From positions 27,066 through 91,065 of the forward strand of contig JAJIZT010000002.1 of assembly GCA_029948415.1 (NCBI GenBank): a stretch of DNA of 64,000 bases. The letters are read 5' to 3'. Each line of letters begins with the position of its first letter. Within the stretch, counting starts at the first letter, position 1. Position numbers and translations under genes: made by a program. Below, in pieces: positions 53,889 to 62,807 of this stretch. Source of the stretch: Cenarchaeum symbiont of Oopsacas minuta (GTDB lineage Archaea > Thermoproteota > Nitrososphaeria > Nitrososphaerales > Nitrosopumilaceae). The notes beneath the pieces are model-generated. The model saw only the letters and a program-made list of their open reading frames with translations, was not told where the DNA came from and made no database searches.

Positions 53889-56800
53889 TCATATTATTGG
53901 AATATGTGACGTAGATTTTTGGATTAATTTAATTTCGTCATTGGTTATATCATATAACGAATAAACTATTAGATCAACTCGATTTTTCAAATCTTGAATA
54001 CAATGCATGAGTTTCACCAATTTATTTTTCTCATTATTATAACATTCATTTAATATTATTTGTTCGTCAAAATTTATTGTCTTTTTCGATGATTTTTTGA
54101 TTTTATAAAGCAGATCCTCATAATTAATGTCGACCCATCCTTTAAATTGCACCGAATTCTTTATTTTGAAATTTTCAATTAACATTTTAATAAATTTATT
54201 ATTGATTTCATAGTATTCTTTGTATGATTTTAATATATCATCAGATATTTTTGTAATTGATTGTTGTCCCTTATTATCAATTTTGTATATGGGTATTTTT
54301 TTTAATGAACTGATAAAATATTCATATTGCTCGCCTTTTTTTCTACCAATAAAAGGATAATAAAAATTCATTAATTTAGAATTTAATATTGGTAGCAAAT
54401 ATTTTAAATCATATTGTGTATTTTTAATCAATATTGAATATACATCGCCAGCGCTACCGCAACGCATTTGATCATCATATCCAAATTTATTATATTTTGC
54501 ACGATATGGAACCAATAATTTCTCTTCAGCGTTAAACAATTTTTTAGATCTAGGTCTGTGAAATCTATACCAAGGATATTTTCCATCCCGGGCATCCGCA
54601 CGATCAAGTAATTGGTTTTTGAATTGTGACAAATATTTTAAAATATTAAAAGAGTTTTCTTCACTTGTAGAATCTGACGTATATATAATATGATTAATAT
54701 TATTATGAATATAATAATTATGAATATCTCCATTTTTTACTAGTGGTCTTACATAGTTAGATTCTAATGAATGATTATTGATCAATACATCATTTACAAT
54801 AAATGCATCGTTTATTCCACATTGTTGTACCATGCTAATGTCAGCAATATGTTCCAATCGTACGGCATTATCGGATGTATCGATTTTGTTAAATAAATTC
54901 AATAATTTTTCATTACCAAAAATCCAATGTTCACTGTTTAAATTAGATTGTAATGAAATGTTTTTGGCATTTTTGTAGAGATCATGCTTATCATGTATTT
55001 CCACATATTCAATTTTATTATTAATGTCAAATTCTTTTTTTAATGTTAATATTGCTGTATGTATACTAATATTTTTAAAAACATTTAGATTGCTCATGTC
55101 GATAATTTTTTTAATTGATGTGTTATTTAAAATGAAATGACGTAAATTTTTCGCGAATGTCGCTTCCATAAAATATCTGGATGTTATAAAACTCATCATA
55201 CCATTTCTTTTCAACAAGTTAATTCCTTGATTGTAAAAATAATACAGAACATCTGTTTTTGGAGAATAACATTCAAATTTTCTAAGTTCTTGTTTTATGA
55301 TATTTGGTAATGTGTCAATGTGTATGTACGGAGGATTTCCAATAATTGCATCAAATCCTGGATTTTTTTTACGTTTTCCATTTTGATCATAAAATATATC
55401 TGAAAATACTAATTCCCAATGGAAAAAAGAATATTTTGTTGCTGTATTATCAACTTCTTTAAATTGATTATTTTCCATATAGTAATCAATACCATTCTTG
55501 CCAACTTTTTGTATAAAATCTTTTATTGGAGGTACATTAACTCCAAATTGTTTTGCTAATTTAACATTTAAAAAAGATTTTAGATCATAATACCCTGTGC
55601 CTCTCGAACGCATATTATCATATTTTGTGATCTTTGTTTTGACAGCTGATGCGGTATCATCCTCTAAATTTTCAAGTAAGATCGAGTCTCGTATTATTTT
55701 TTTAAAACGTGTTCGACCTTCACTAGACTCTGTTAATGTCAATTGCGCTTCAAGCATATCTTCTATGTTGGAACCAATTAATGAATTACCAGATTTTAAA
55801 TGTGCACTTAAAAAAGATAAAGGTTTTTCAGAGGATAGAGTTTCAAGCCATAAAGAAACACTAGCAAGATCAACTGCGAGTGGATTTAGATCTACACCAT
55901 AAATACATTTTCTTGCAACGTCTCTCTTTCGTTCTGTCAACATCTGTTCATCAATATATTCATCATAACATTCTATTTTACAAATTCTTTTAGCAATATA
56001 ATTTACAACGCCCACTAGAAAATGGCCGGATCCCATTGCAGGATCTAATATATTTAAAGTGAGTATGTTATCGATCTGTTCACTAGGATCATTTGTCTGG
56101 TCGATTATATCATCAATTAATGGCCCTATTGTATTTTCAACAATGTAATCTACAATATATTTTGGAGTGTAATAACTACCAGTTGATCTCCTATCTCTTG
56201 TATTTGTCAGATCCACTATCTTATTCTTTTTCACATGTAGATGAAATTCCAAAAGACGTTCATAAATAGCACCAAGATGTCGAGTTTCTAGTGCAGCATA
56301 ATCCAAAAAAAAGTAATTCCCTTTTCCGTCTTTTGTTCTTGTCAATAAGCTTATTGCATTAAGGAGGTTTTTGTTTGGAATATTCCATTTTTCAAGAGTA
56401 GCATGTATTTTTCTATCAAATAATTTACCATAGTATGAACGCATGATAAATTCATTTGGATCATAATCGAGATCTTCACTACCCATCTCGATTAATCTAA
56501 ACAACTTTCGTAGTCGTTTGTTAACATCATATTCTGCAATAGTATGAGGTGGATTTAATACCCAGTTAATTTTTATCCATTTTATACTAAAATTATCATG
56601 ATAAAAATCATTATCGGGAAAAACTCCACGGTCTTCTGCATAAAGAATAAACATTATTCTATAAAGTAGAATAAATATTGGCTCTCTAATTTTTTCTATG
56701 GTCTGAGCGTTTAAAGTTAGATTATTTGTCGTATCTGAAATAATTCCCTCAGATAATGTTTTTAACGCTTCAAACATATTTCCAGTTAGTTCTCCTCCAA

Positions 56801-57302
56801 TTTGAATTGCAAAACAATCAAAAGCTTCAGAAATTTTATCCATGATTGAAGAAGCAGAAAAATTCTCAGTTATACGAACATTTTCAAGAAAATCGATGAA
56901 AGTTTTCGAAACTCCAGCATTTGGTTTGATGTCTATTGGAACATGTCGCGTTTCTGAGAATTTTTTTGAAAATTCTTTTGCGAGACTTGAAAATATCCAT
57001 TTAAATCCACTTGGATTATGAGAGCATACCATACAGAATCCATTATTATTTTTTATTATCTTGGTAGCAATACCTTTCCACTGTTTTAAAGAATCAGTAT
57101 TTGTTTGTATATAGTAGATCTGATAATCCCCTTTATTTGCGATAATTCTCGATTCATATACTAGATCTTTTTCCTCTTCACTCCAACTATCTTTATTTAC
57201 TGGTTTATCGGAGAAATCGTAATTAAGTTCTGAAAATAAATTTCTTAATGAATCTAGATCTTTTAACCGATATGCTAAATTTTCTATTTTTATATTATTC
57301 AT
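53889..57302 (-). CDS. Eco57I-type DNA adenine methyltransferase with C-terminal specificity domain
   Basis: 1137 residues. A ~365-residue N-terminal region of unclear fold (no clear PD-(D/E)xK motif) is followed by an N6-adenine gamma-type methyltransferase core. In it, STGSYYTPKYIVDYIV at about 373-388 is motif X, LDPAMGSGHF at 419-428 is AdoMet motif I, YGVDLNPLAVDLA is at about 468-480, and IIGNPPYIHID with catalytic NPPY is at 656-659. A TaqI-like target-recognition region then follows (SLESNYVRPLVKNGDIHNYY, YLLPILNSKLMNFYYPFIGR). It modifies adenine in a specific DNA site. It overlaps the upstream PLD-SNF2 gene by 8 bases, so the pair is one operon. Base composition is markedly AT-richer than in core genes. 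It could be a PglX-like or type IIG-like enzyme, but no nuclease motif is seen in it. Confidence 0.85.
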   Translation of the reverse strand: MNNIKIENLAYRLKDLDSLRNLFSELNYDFSDKPVNKDSWSEEEKDLVYESRIIANKGDYQIYYIQTNTDSLKQWKGIATKIIKNNNGFCMVCSHNPSGFKWIFSSLAKEFSKKFSETRHVPIDIKPNAGVSKTFIDFLENVRITENFSASSIMDKISEAFDCFAIQIGGELTGNMFEALKTLSEGIISDTTNNLTLNAQTIEKIREPIFILLYRIMFILYAEDRGVFPDNDFYHDNFSIKWIKINWVLNPPHTIAEYDVNKRLRKLFRLIEMGSEDLDYDPNEFIMRSYYGKLFDRKIHATLEKWNIPNKNLLNAISLLTRTKDGKGNYFFLDYAALETRHLGAIYERLLEFHLHVKKNKIVDLTNTRDRRSTGSYYTPKYIVDYIVENTIGPLIDDIIDQTNDPSEQIDNILTLNILDPAMGSGHFLVGVVNYIAKRICKIECYDEYIDEQMLTERKRDVARKCIYGVDLNPLAVDLASVSLWLETLSSEKPLSFLSAHLKSGNSLIGSNIEDMLEAQLTLTESSEGRTRFKKIIRDSILLENLEDDTASAVKTKITKYDNMRSRGTGYYDLKSFLNVKLAKQFGVNVPPIKDFIQKVGKNGIDYYMENNQFKEVDNTATKYSFFHWELVFSDIFYDQNGKRKKNPGFDAIIGNPPYIHIDTLPNIIKQELRKFECYSPKTDVLYYFYNQGINLLKRNGMMSFITSRYFMEATFAKNLRHFILNNTSIKKIIDMSNLNVFKNISIHTAILTLKKEFDINNKIEYVEIHDKHDLYKNAKNISLQSNLNSEHWIFGNEKLLNLFNKIDTSDNAVRLEHIADISMVQQCGINDAFIVNDVLINNHSLESNYVRPLVKNGDIHNYYIHNNINHIIYTSDSTSEENSFNILKYLSQFKNQLLDRADARDGKYPWYRFHRPRSKKLFNAEEKLLVPYRAKYNKFGYDDQMRCGSAGDVYSILIKNTQYDLKYLLPILNSKLMNFYYPFIGRKKGEQYEYFISSLKKIPIYKIDNKGQQSITKISDDILKSYKEYYEINNKFIKMLIENFKIKNSVQFKGWVDINYEDLLYKIKKSSKKTINFDEQIILNECYNNEKNKLVKLMHCIQDLKNRVDLIVYSLYDITNDEIKLIQKSTSHIPII

Positions 57303-60300
57303 TTTGATTTTCTACATATTTGCTATATAAAATTCTAGGTGATTTACTTTCTTCTTCATCTCGTGTTACACGATTTTGTAGATTATAGTGTATGTATAAT
57401 TGACTTAGACGTTCTAACAGCTCGGAATCCGTCATTTCACTTTTTTTGATCTTGTTCAATTCTTTATTTAATTTTCCTTTTAAAATTGAGATAGAATATG
57501 CCTTTCGTAATGTATCTATCATTATTTTTCTATCTGAAAATTTTTCCGTTTTATTCATTTTTACCAATCTTTCTATTATCCATTTTTGTGATGAATTTAA
57601 TCTAATACTAAATGTCCTAGCCTTTATCTGTTCTACATCTTCAATAAATTTACTCCAACCAATGGATAACAATTTATCATAATTTGAAGGCAATGAATGA
57701 ATTATTTTATCATTTGATTCTAAAATTTCTAATGCACTTTGTATTCTGATCTCTTTAATCTCTTTACATGCGTTGATTAAATAATATTTTTTTATTTTAT
57801 TACTTTGATTAGTTCCACTTTCACACGCCAAAAGCAATTGCCCATCCGATTTTATATTGTTCGAGCTACGAATTCCATTAGGAATCGTCTTAAATTCTTT
57901 CCAAAACTTAGGATCATTTACTTGAATATCTCTTAGAATTTTCTCAAATTTGGAGGGCTCCAAAGGGTTTTTTCCTTCTCTATCTAGTATTGAATCATCA
58001 CCTTTGTAAATTGCATAAAGATCTTTTGTGTTGATCTGTTCATTTGGCTTGAGTATCTTATAATCTTCACCAATTATCTGTTGTATATTATTGATTTTGC
58101 TATCGACATAATCCTCAAGTTTAAAATCTGCTTTCATTTCTTGAGCTAATAAAAAATTATGTACCATGATATTTTCATTTTCACTTCCAATTCTGTCAAT
58201 TCTTCCTGCTCTTTGAATCAATCGGGTTGGATTCCAATGAAAGTCATAATTGATTATAATTTCTCCTGCTTGAAGATTTACACCTTCTGACAAGACATCT
58301 GTAGTGATCAATAAAGAAATTTGCTCGGATTTTTTAGTTTTTGTCTTACTGCCTGGATTATTGTCCGGATCAAATCTTCTCGCATACTCTATAGAATTCT
58401 TAGAAGAATCAATTTGTTCTTTAATCCCATTCCAATGTAGATAATCATTCAAGTATTTAGTCGTAGTGGCAAATTCTGAAAATACGATGATTTTCTTTCC
58501 AGAATATTCATTTTCAAGTAAATTTTGCAATTTGTGTAACTTGTCATCTGTTTTCCATGTTAGTCGATGAATTAATCCATCAATCGTTTCAAATATTTCA
58601 ATATCATTTTGTATATCTAATGTTAATTTTTTAATGTCAAATGCCTCAAATTTATATTTTGTTTCTCCTGCTGCATGAATTTTTTCTTTAAATTTTTCAA
58701 TTGTTTCAGGATCATTTATAGAGTCAGAGTCAGATTGTGCAATGTTATACATTTCCTTATAAGATACATCGCCGATAGGAATAATTCCTTTATCTAATAA
58801 TGTTTGAAAAATTTTGTGTGTGTTAATATAGTGTTTAATACTTTGTTTGAATGCTTCAATACTACTCTCCATTCTTTTTAACAACAAAGTTCTGATCAAT
58901 CCCATAAGTTTTGTGCCGGCAGCTCCTAGTTCTTTATATAATTCCATATCCTTATATTCATCTTTCACATACGAACCTAAACTATATCTTGCAAGTGTGA
59001 GATTTTTAGTGTTGTTATTAGATGAAGGTTTGGCAAGATAATCTACAATAGTTTGGTATTTTCTTTGATATACCTTATTAATATCATATTTTTCTGTTTT
59101 CATTTCACGTGTAGGAAAATATTTATTTTCATTACCAACTCGTAAATATTTTCTACCGTTTTTATCATTTATTCCATATTGTTTCAGAACATATCGTCTA
59201 GTACGTCTGACCATGATATTTCTTAACAAGTCAACTAAACTAACATTACCATTTTCAACTTGTCTAAAATATTTATCAAGATCAGTTTCGTTTGCAGGTG
59301 GAATAAATGTTTTTGGAGTTTGATGAAATAACATTATTTGATTTTTAATATCTAAAGCGCTATTAGAATATGGTGTTGCAGTTAGTAATATAGCTTTTGC
59401 ATCTTGTGCCTGCATAAATTGATGTATATTTTCGTATCGTCTAGAATCATTGTTTCTAAAATGATGACTCTCATCAATTAATACCAAATCCCTACTTTTA
59501 TATCTGTAATCTTGATACAATTCAAAATTATCTTGAGATAACACACCTTGTGATAAAATTTTTACATCAACTTCATATTCTTCACATATTTCTTCCCACA
59601 TGGGAATTAGCAATGGTGGGCAAATGATCAAAGGTCGATATCCATGCAGTTGTAAATATTTTAACAATGTTGTGCCAACATATGTTTTACCTAACCCAAC
59701 AACATCTCCAATTATCACGCCGCCATATGATTCAAACATTGTAAGTCCTTTATCAAATGCGTCTCTTTGAAATTTAAATAATTTTGGAAATTTTAATTCC
59801 CAGACCGGATCAATTTTGTGTTGCTCTTCTAATTTTCCTTTATATTCTAAATATATTGCTTTTAAAAACAAATCTCTAGGAGAATATACTTTTCCAGCCC
59901 ATGATTTTGTTAGTATTAAATTAAAATCTTCAGTAAACAACAACCCTTCTTCCCATAATTCATTAAACCAGGTCAATAATTGATTTACGTCAGGAGAATT
60001 ATACGTTTTGAGATTTAATTCACTATTGTGAGAAATTCCTGCAATAGACAAATTACTAGAACCTACAATTCCCATACCTTGCGTGAAATCTGTATTTTTT
60101 GGTTGAAAAATATAAGCTTTAGCATGAAGTTTTTCTTTTGGGTACACTCTGACTTCTAGTTGTTTAGTTTTCATCATTTCAATAAGCAACTCTACAACAG
60201 TTTTATCTTCAATAGATTGATTCATGTATTCTAAAGATTCTGTTATATTAGTTTTAGAATCTGAAATCACTTTGATTTTTCTATCCCTGTTTACAAAATT

Positions 60301-60561
60301 GGTTTCATTAATCTTACTGTGTACTTCTTTGATGTTATGAAATCCTTCAATTAGAGCTTCGGTGGTAGCTTTGTCAGTAGTATTAGAAATTAATAAACGA
60401 ATTTTATCTACGTCTTTTAATGATGAAATTATCACTGAAAGTCCAGAAATAAAGAAATAGCCTACGGCAATACTAGCATTTCCAGTTTTCGGTAAAATTT
60501 TTAATAATTCATCTCTCAAAATTACATTTCTGTTATCAATCACATTATCTGCTTGAATCAT
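57295..60561 (-). CDS. PLD-nuclease/SNF2-helicase fusion protein
   Basis: 1088 residues. A PLD-type domain (1-215) has H146-x-K148 (EKLHAKAYIF), S169-N170 (VGSSNLSIAG) and E181 (NSELNL), the H-K-S-N-E set found in single-HKD nucleases such as Nuc and BfiI. It is followed by a SNF2/SF2 translocase: Walker A GDVVGLGKTYVG (285-296), motif II LIDESHHF (361-368), motif III TATPYSN (394-400), then IIVFSEFATTTKYLNDYL, LSEGVNLQAGEIII and motif VI QRAGRIDRIGSENEN. A helical C-terminal region of ~250 residues ends it. It probably translocates on DNA and may cut unmodified DNA with the PLD domain. The start ATG is only 10 bases from IS66-like copy C, so its promoter may lie within or have been supplied by that element. 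Confidence 0.85.
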   Translation of the reverse strand: MIQADNVIDNRNVILRDELLKILPKTGNASIAVGYFFISGLSVIISSLKDVDKIRLLISNTTDKATTEALIEGFHNIKEVHSKINETNFVNRDRKIKVISDSKTNITESLEYMNQSIEDKTVVELLIEMMKTKQLEVRVYPKEKLHAKAYIFQPKNTDFTQGMGIVGSSNLSIAGISHNSELNLKTYNSPDVNQLLTWFNELWEEGLLFTEDFNLILTKSWAGKVYSPRDLFLKAIYLEYKGKLEEQHKIDPVWELKFPKLFKFQRDAFDKGLTMFESYGGVIIGDVVGLGKTYVGTTLLKYLQLHGYRPLIICPPLLIPMWEEICEEYEVDVKILSQGVLSQDNFELYQDYRYKSRDLVLIDESHHFRNNDSRRYENIHQFMQAQDAKAILLTATPYSNSALDIKNQIMLFHQTPKTFIPPANETDLDKYFRQVENGNVSLVDLLRNIMVRRTRRYVLKQYGINDKNGRKYLRVGNENKYFPTREMKTEKYDINKVYQRKYQTIVDYLAKPSSNNNTKNLTLARYSLGSYVKDEYKDMELYKELGAAGTKLMGLIRTLLLKRMESSIEAFKQSIKHYINTHKIFQTLLDKGIIPIGDVSYKEMYNIAQSDSDSINDPETIEKFKEKIHAAGETKYKFEAFDIKKLTLDIQNDIEIFETIDGLIHRLTWKTDDKLHKLQNLLENEYSGKKIIVFSEFATTTKYLNDYLHWNGIKEQIDSSKNSIEYARRFDPDNNPGSKTKTKKSEQISLLITTDVLSEGVNLQAGEIIINYDFHWNPTRLIQRAGRIDRIGSENENIMVHNFLLAQEMKADFKLEDYVDSKINNIQQIIGEDYKILKPNEQINTKDLYAIYKGDDSILDREGKNPLEPSKFEKILRDIQVNDPKFWKEFKTIPNGIRSSNNIKSDGQLLLACESGTNQSNKIKKYYLINACKEIKEIRIQSALEILESNDKIIHSLPSNYDKLLSIGWSKFIEDVEQIKARTFSIRLNSSQKWIIERLVKMNKTEKFSDRKIMIDTLRKAYSISILKGKLNKELNKIKKSEMTDSELLERLSQLYIHYNLQNRVTRDEEESKSPRILYSKYVENQNE

Positions 60562-60571
60562 GATATAATTG

Positions 60572-61956
60572 GTATGAGGTCAGCTATTAAACAATACGGA
60601 GCACCTCTTCAAAGATGTTCTTACCGTGCGCTTTCCATGTCAAAATGCACGTTAGAAAGTTTGACATTCTTTTCATAGATCCTGATCTGACCACTTATCT
60701 TACGGCGAACCACGACATCCCTCAATGCATGCTCGGCAGCATTGTTTGTAGGCGGAATGTTTTCATGTTCAATAAATGCAAACAGAGCTTCAGTTGAATT
60801 CTCAAACCGTTTTACAAGACTCTGATATTTCAAAACTACGATATCCATCCAACATGCGATCAAATGCGTATTCAAATTCATGCCTGGCTCTTGCATCACA
60901 ATTGGCATTGTTTTTGGCATTCTCAAACAGCATGCACATCTTTTCGTAGAGTTTCCTGTATGCACCGCCGTGTCTTATCTCCATGTGTTTAACTGTACGC
61001 AGCTCGTGAGCCCAGCATCGTTGGCGCATTCCTCCAGGATCAAATCTCTTGTAAACTGGATATCCATCAGTTACTGCAACACCATTAAATTTATCCATAT
61101 ATGCGTCCATGACATATGCACCGCGACTCTTGTTTGCGATTATTGCAATGTTTTTCTCGTATGTGATGACCCATGTCCAAATTAACAATCCGTTTGATGT
61201 CTCATCAATATTAACAAACGGCGACTGTACAACCGTGTTTGTTATTGTTTTTGCATCTTTTTCCATTAGATCTGAGACATTTGAAATTATAGTGGATGTT
61301 GCAACAACCAAACCGCATACTGTTTTGACCAGATTGGTTATTTCATTATATGGAATTCTTGCCGCCCTGTATTGGACAACCAGAGCAAGTACATTCTTGC
61401 CATATGATCCTGATTTTGGTAGATCATTTTCTGCTTCACAGGTACGTTTGCAGTCTGCATACGCTGATTTGATGTCTAATCTCTTCTGCAACTGCTGGTT
61501 ATAATATCACGCGTCTTTGTGTACGAATATTTCATGATGCCGCCACAACTGCATTTGGTATTTTTCATTGTATGATTAACGGTACTGGAAGGATTGTGTT
61601 TGCATGATGTTCCTTTGTGGCCTAGACTGCCGCCTGATTTTTTTGATGAAGGTAATTCACCGTTTTCTCTTGCCTTGCGTTTTTCACGTTTTTCTTTCAG
61701 ATATTCAAGGGATCGTGTAGAGAGTTGGGGTTTTTGTAATACGCAAATTTATTCTGGAGAAATATGATTTCCTTATTCTGTGCATCCGCCTGATGTGTCA
61801 ATTTTGCTGTCTTTTCTGTAAAAACTCTCACGCATTCTTCCAATTCACTGTATGTCGGACGTCTATCCCTCATGAAATGGATTGGTTATTGATATACTTG
61901 GATCGATATGATCGTGTATTATTGACTAATTTGTTAGTCATGAGCTGACCTCATAC
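60572..61956. mobile_element. IS66-like insertion sequence, copy C
   Basis: 1385 bp with perfect 14-bp ends (GTATGAGGTCAGCT / AGCTGACCTCATAC). It is the most diverged and least damaged of the three copies. The outside flanks TG and CA are inverted complements. It ends 10 bases upstream of the PLD-SNF2 start codon. Confidence 0.88.
60587..61873 (-). pseudogene. IS66-like transposase, copy C (frameshifted)
   Basis: The N-terminus near 61873 reads MRDRRPTYSELEECVRVFTE. A 229-residue central frame (61491-60802) keeps what A and B lost: VNIDETSNG, GVAVTDGYPVYKRFDPGGMR and QRCWAHELRTVKHMEIR. The C-terminus is in another frame (60965-60621) with NNAAEHALRDVVVRRKISGQ. At least two frame changes remain, so it is probably inactive, but it is the best template for the family consensus. 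Confidence 0.82.
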
Positions 61957-62107
61957 CATTTTTTTATTGGTATTTTAAATTTTAAGATAAAAGTCAAACA
62001 CAAACAACAAGATCCAAATATGTTATAACACATATCTTTGTATGGATTATAAATTACAATTATTTTTGTGTACTAGTATGCATCAAAAAAATCATAATTA
62101 TAACAAC

Positions 62108-62368
62108 TTACTCCATTGCGTCTTGTGAGCGATGTTCTTCAAGATATGCCTTACGCATTTCATTATCTTGTTTTTTATCGAATACAATATCATCGTCTAC
62201 TATTATAATCCCGCCATCCGATGGTAGATCATCTTTAGATTTCTTTGGTTTTTTCTTTGATCTCTTTACACTAGATTTTTTTACTTGGGTTTTTATCGGT
62301 TTTTTTACCCGCTTTTTCGTTATGGGGGATTTTTTCTTTGCTGGTTTCTTTTTTGCTTTGACAGCCAT
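62108..62368 (-). CDS. Lysine-rich small protein
   Basis: 86 residues. The N-terminal half is almost pure Lys with Pro and Ser (VKAKKKPAKKKSPITKKRVK), like histone H1 tails. The C-terminal half is acidic (GGIIIVDDDIVFDKKQ) and ends REEHRSQ-like. A nucleic-acid-binding or chromatin-associated role is a guess from composition. The 150 bases to its left hold no gene. Confidence 0.55.
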   Translation of the reverse strand: MAVKAKKKPAKKKSPITKKRVKKPIKTQVKKSSVKRSKKKPKKSKDDLPSDGGIIIVDDDIVFDKKQDNEMRKAYLEEHRSQDAME

Positions 62369-62417
62369 GAATTGCTAAATCACACAAAACCATGTAAATA
62401 AAGATTTTGTACGCGCA

Positions 62418-62690
62418 CCTATTGTCCACGAATAAGAAAAATCATCAATAATTATAGCATATTTCTCTACAATTACGTCCAAATTGACAATATCAGGTTT
62501 AGGCATTTAGGCCATCAAAATGTTTAGATCTAGATTTTTGAGGATAGTTCGTGGTTAAGCGATGAATTGGTATCTGATATATCATAGTTATCGTTCTCAA
62601 AATGTGCAGATTATCGCATAAAGCCTAGTTCAATTCTTTGTATGGTAAACTTTGTCAATGGTCTTCTCTTTATATAATAAAGAGAGAAAG
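62418..62690. mobile_element. Decayed relic of IS-1
   Basis: TTGTCCACGAATAAG resembles the IS-1 end, and the following 250 bases track IS-1 from 47437 with many changes (AATTACGTCCAAATTGACAA, TCTAGATTTTTGAGGATA, AAAGCCTAGTTCAATTCTTT). No reading frame survives. The rest of the gap up to 62807 shows nothing else. Confidence 0.65.
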
Positions 62691-62807
62691 TCGCTCCTGA
62701 TAGTTTGGCACATTTTACTAGAAAAGCCGATATGACTCAAAAAAGCCCATTATTTCACACTATCGAATTTAGCACAAGTCAAATATGACATGATCTGCGT
62801 CTAGTAT

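Noticed and set aside
53889-60561. BREX or DISARM locus
   Set aside because: Only a methyltransferase and a PLD-SNF2 protein are present. BrxA/B/C/Z-type genes and the DUF1998 helicase/DrmB genes are not found within reach on either side.
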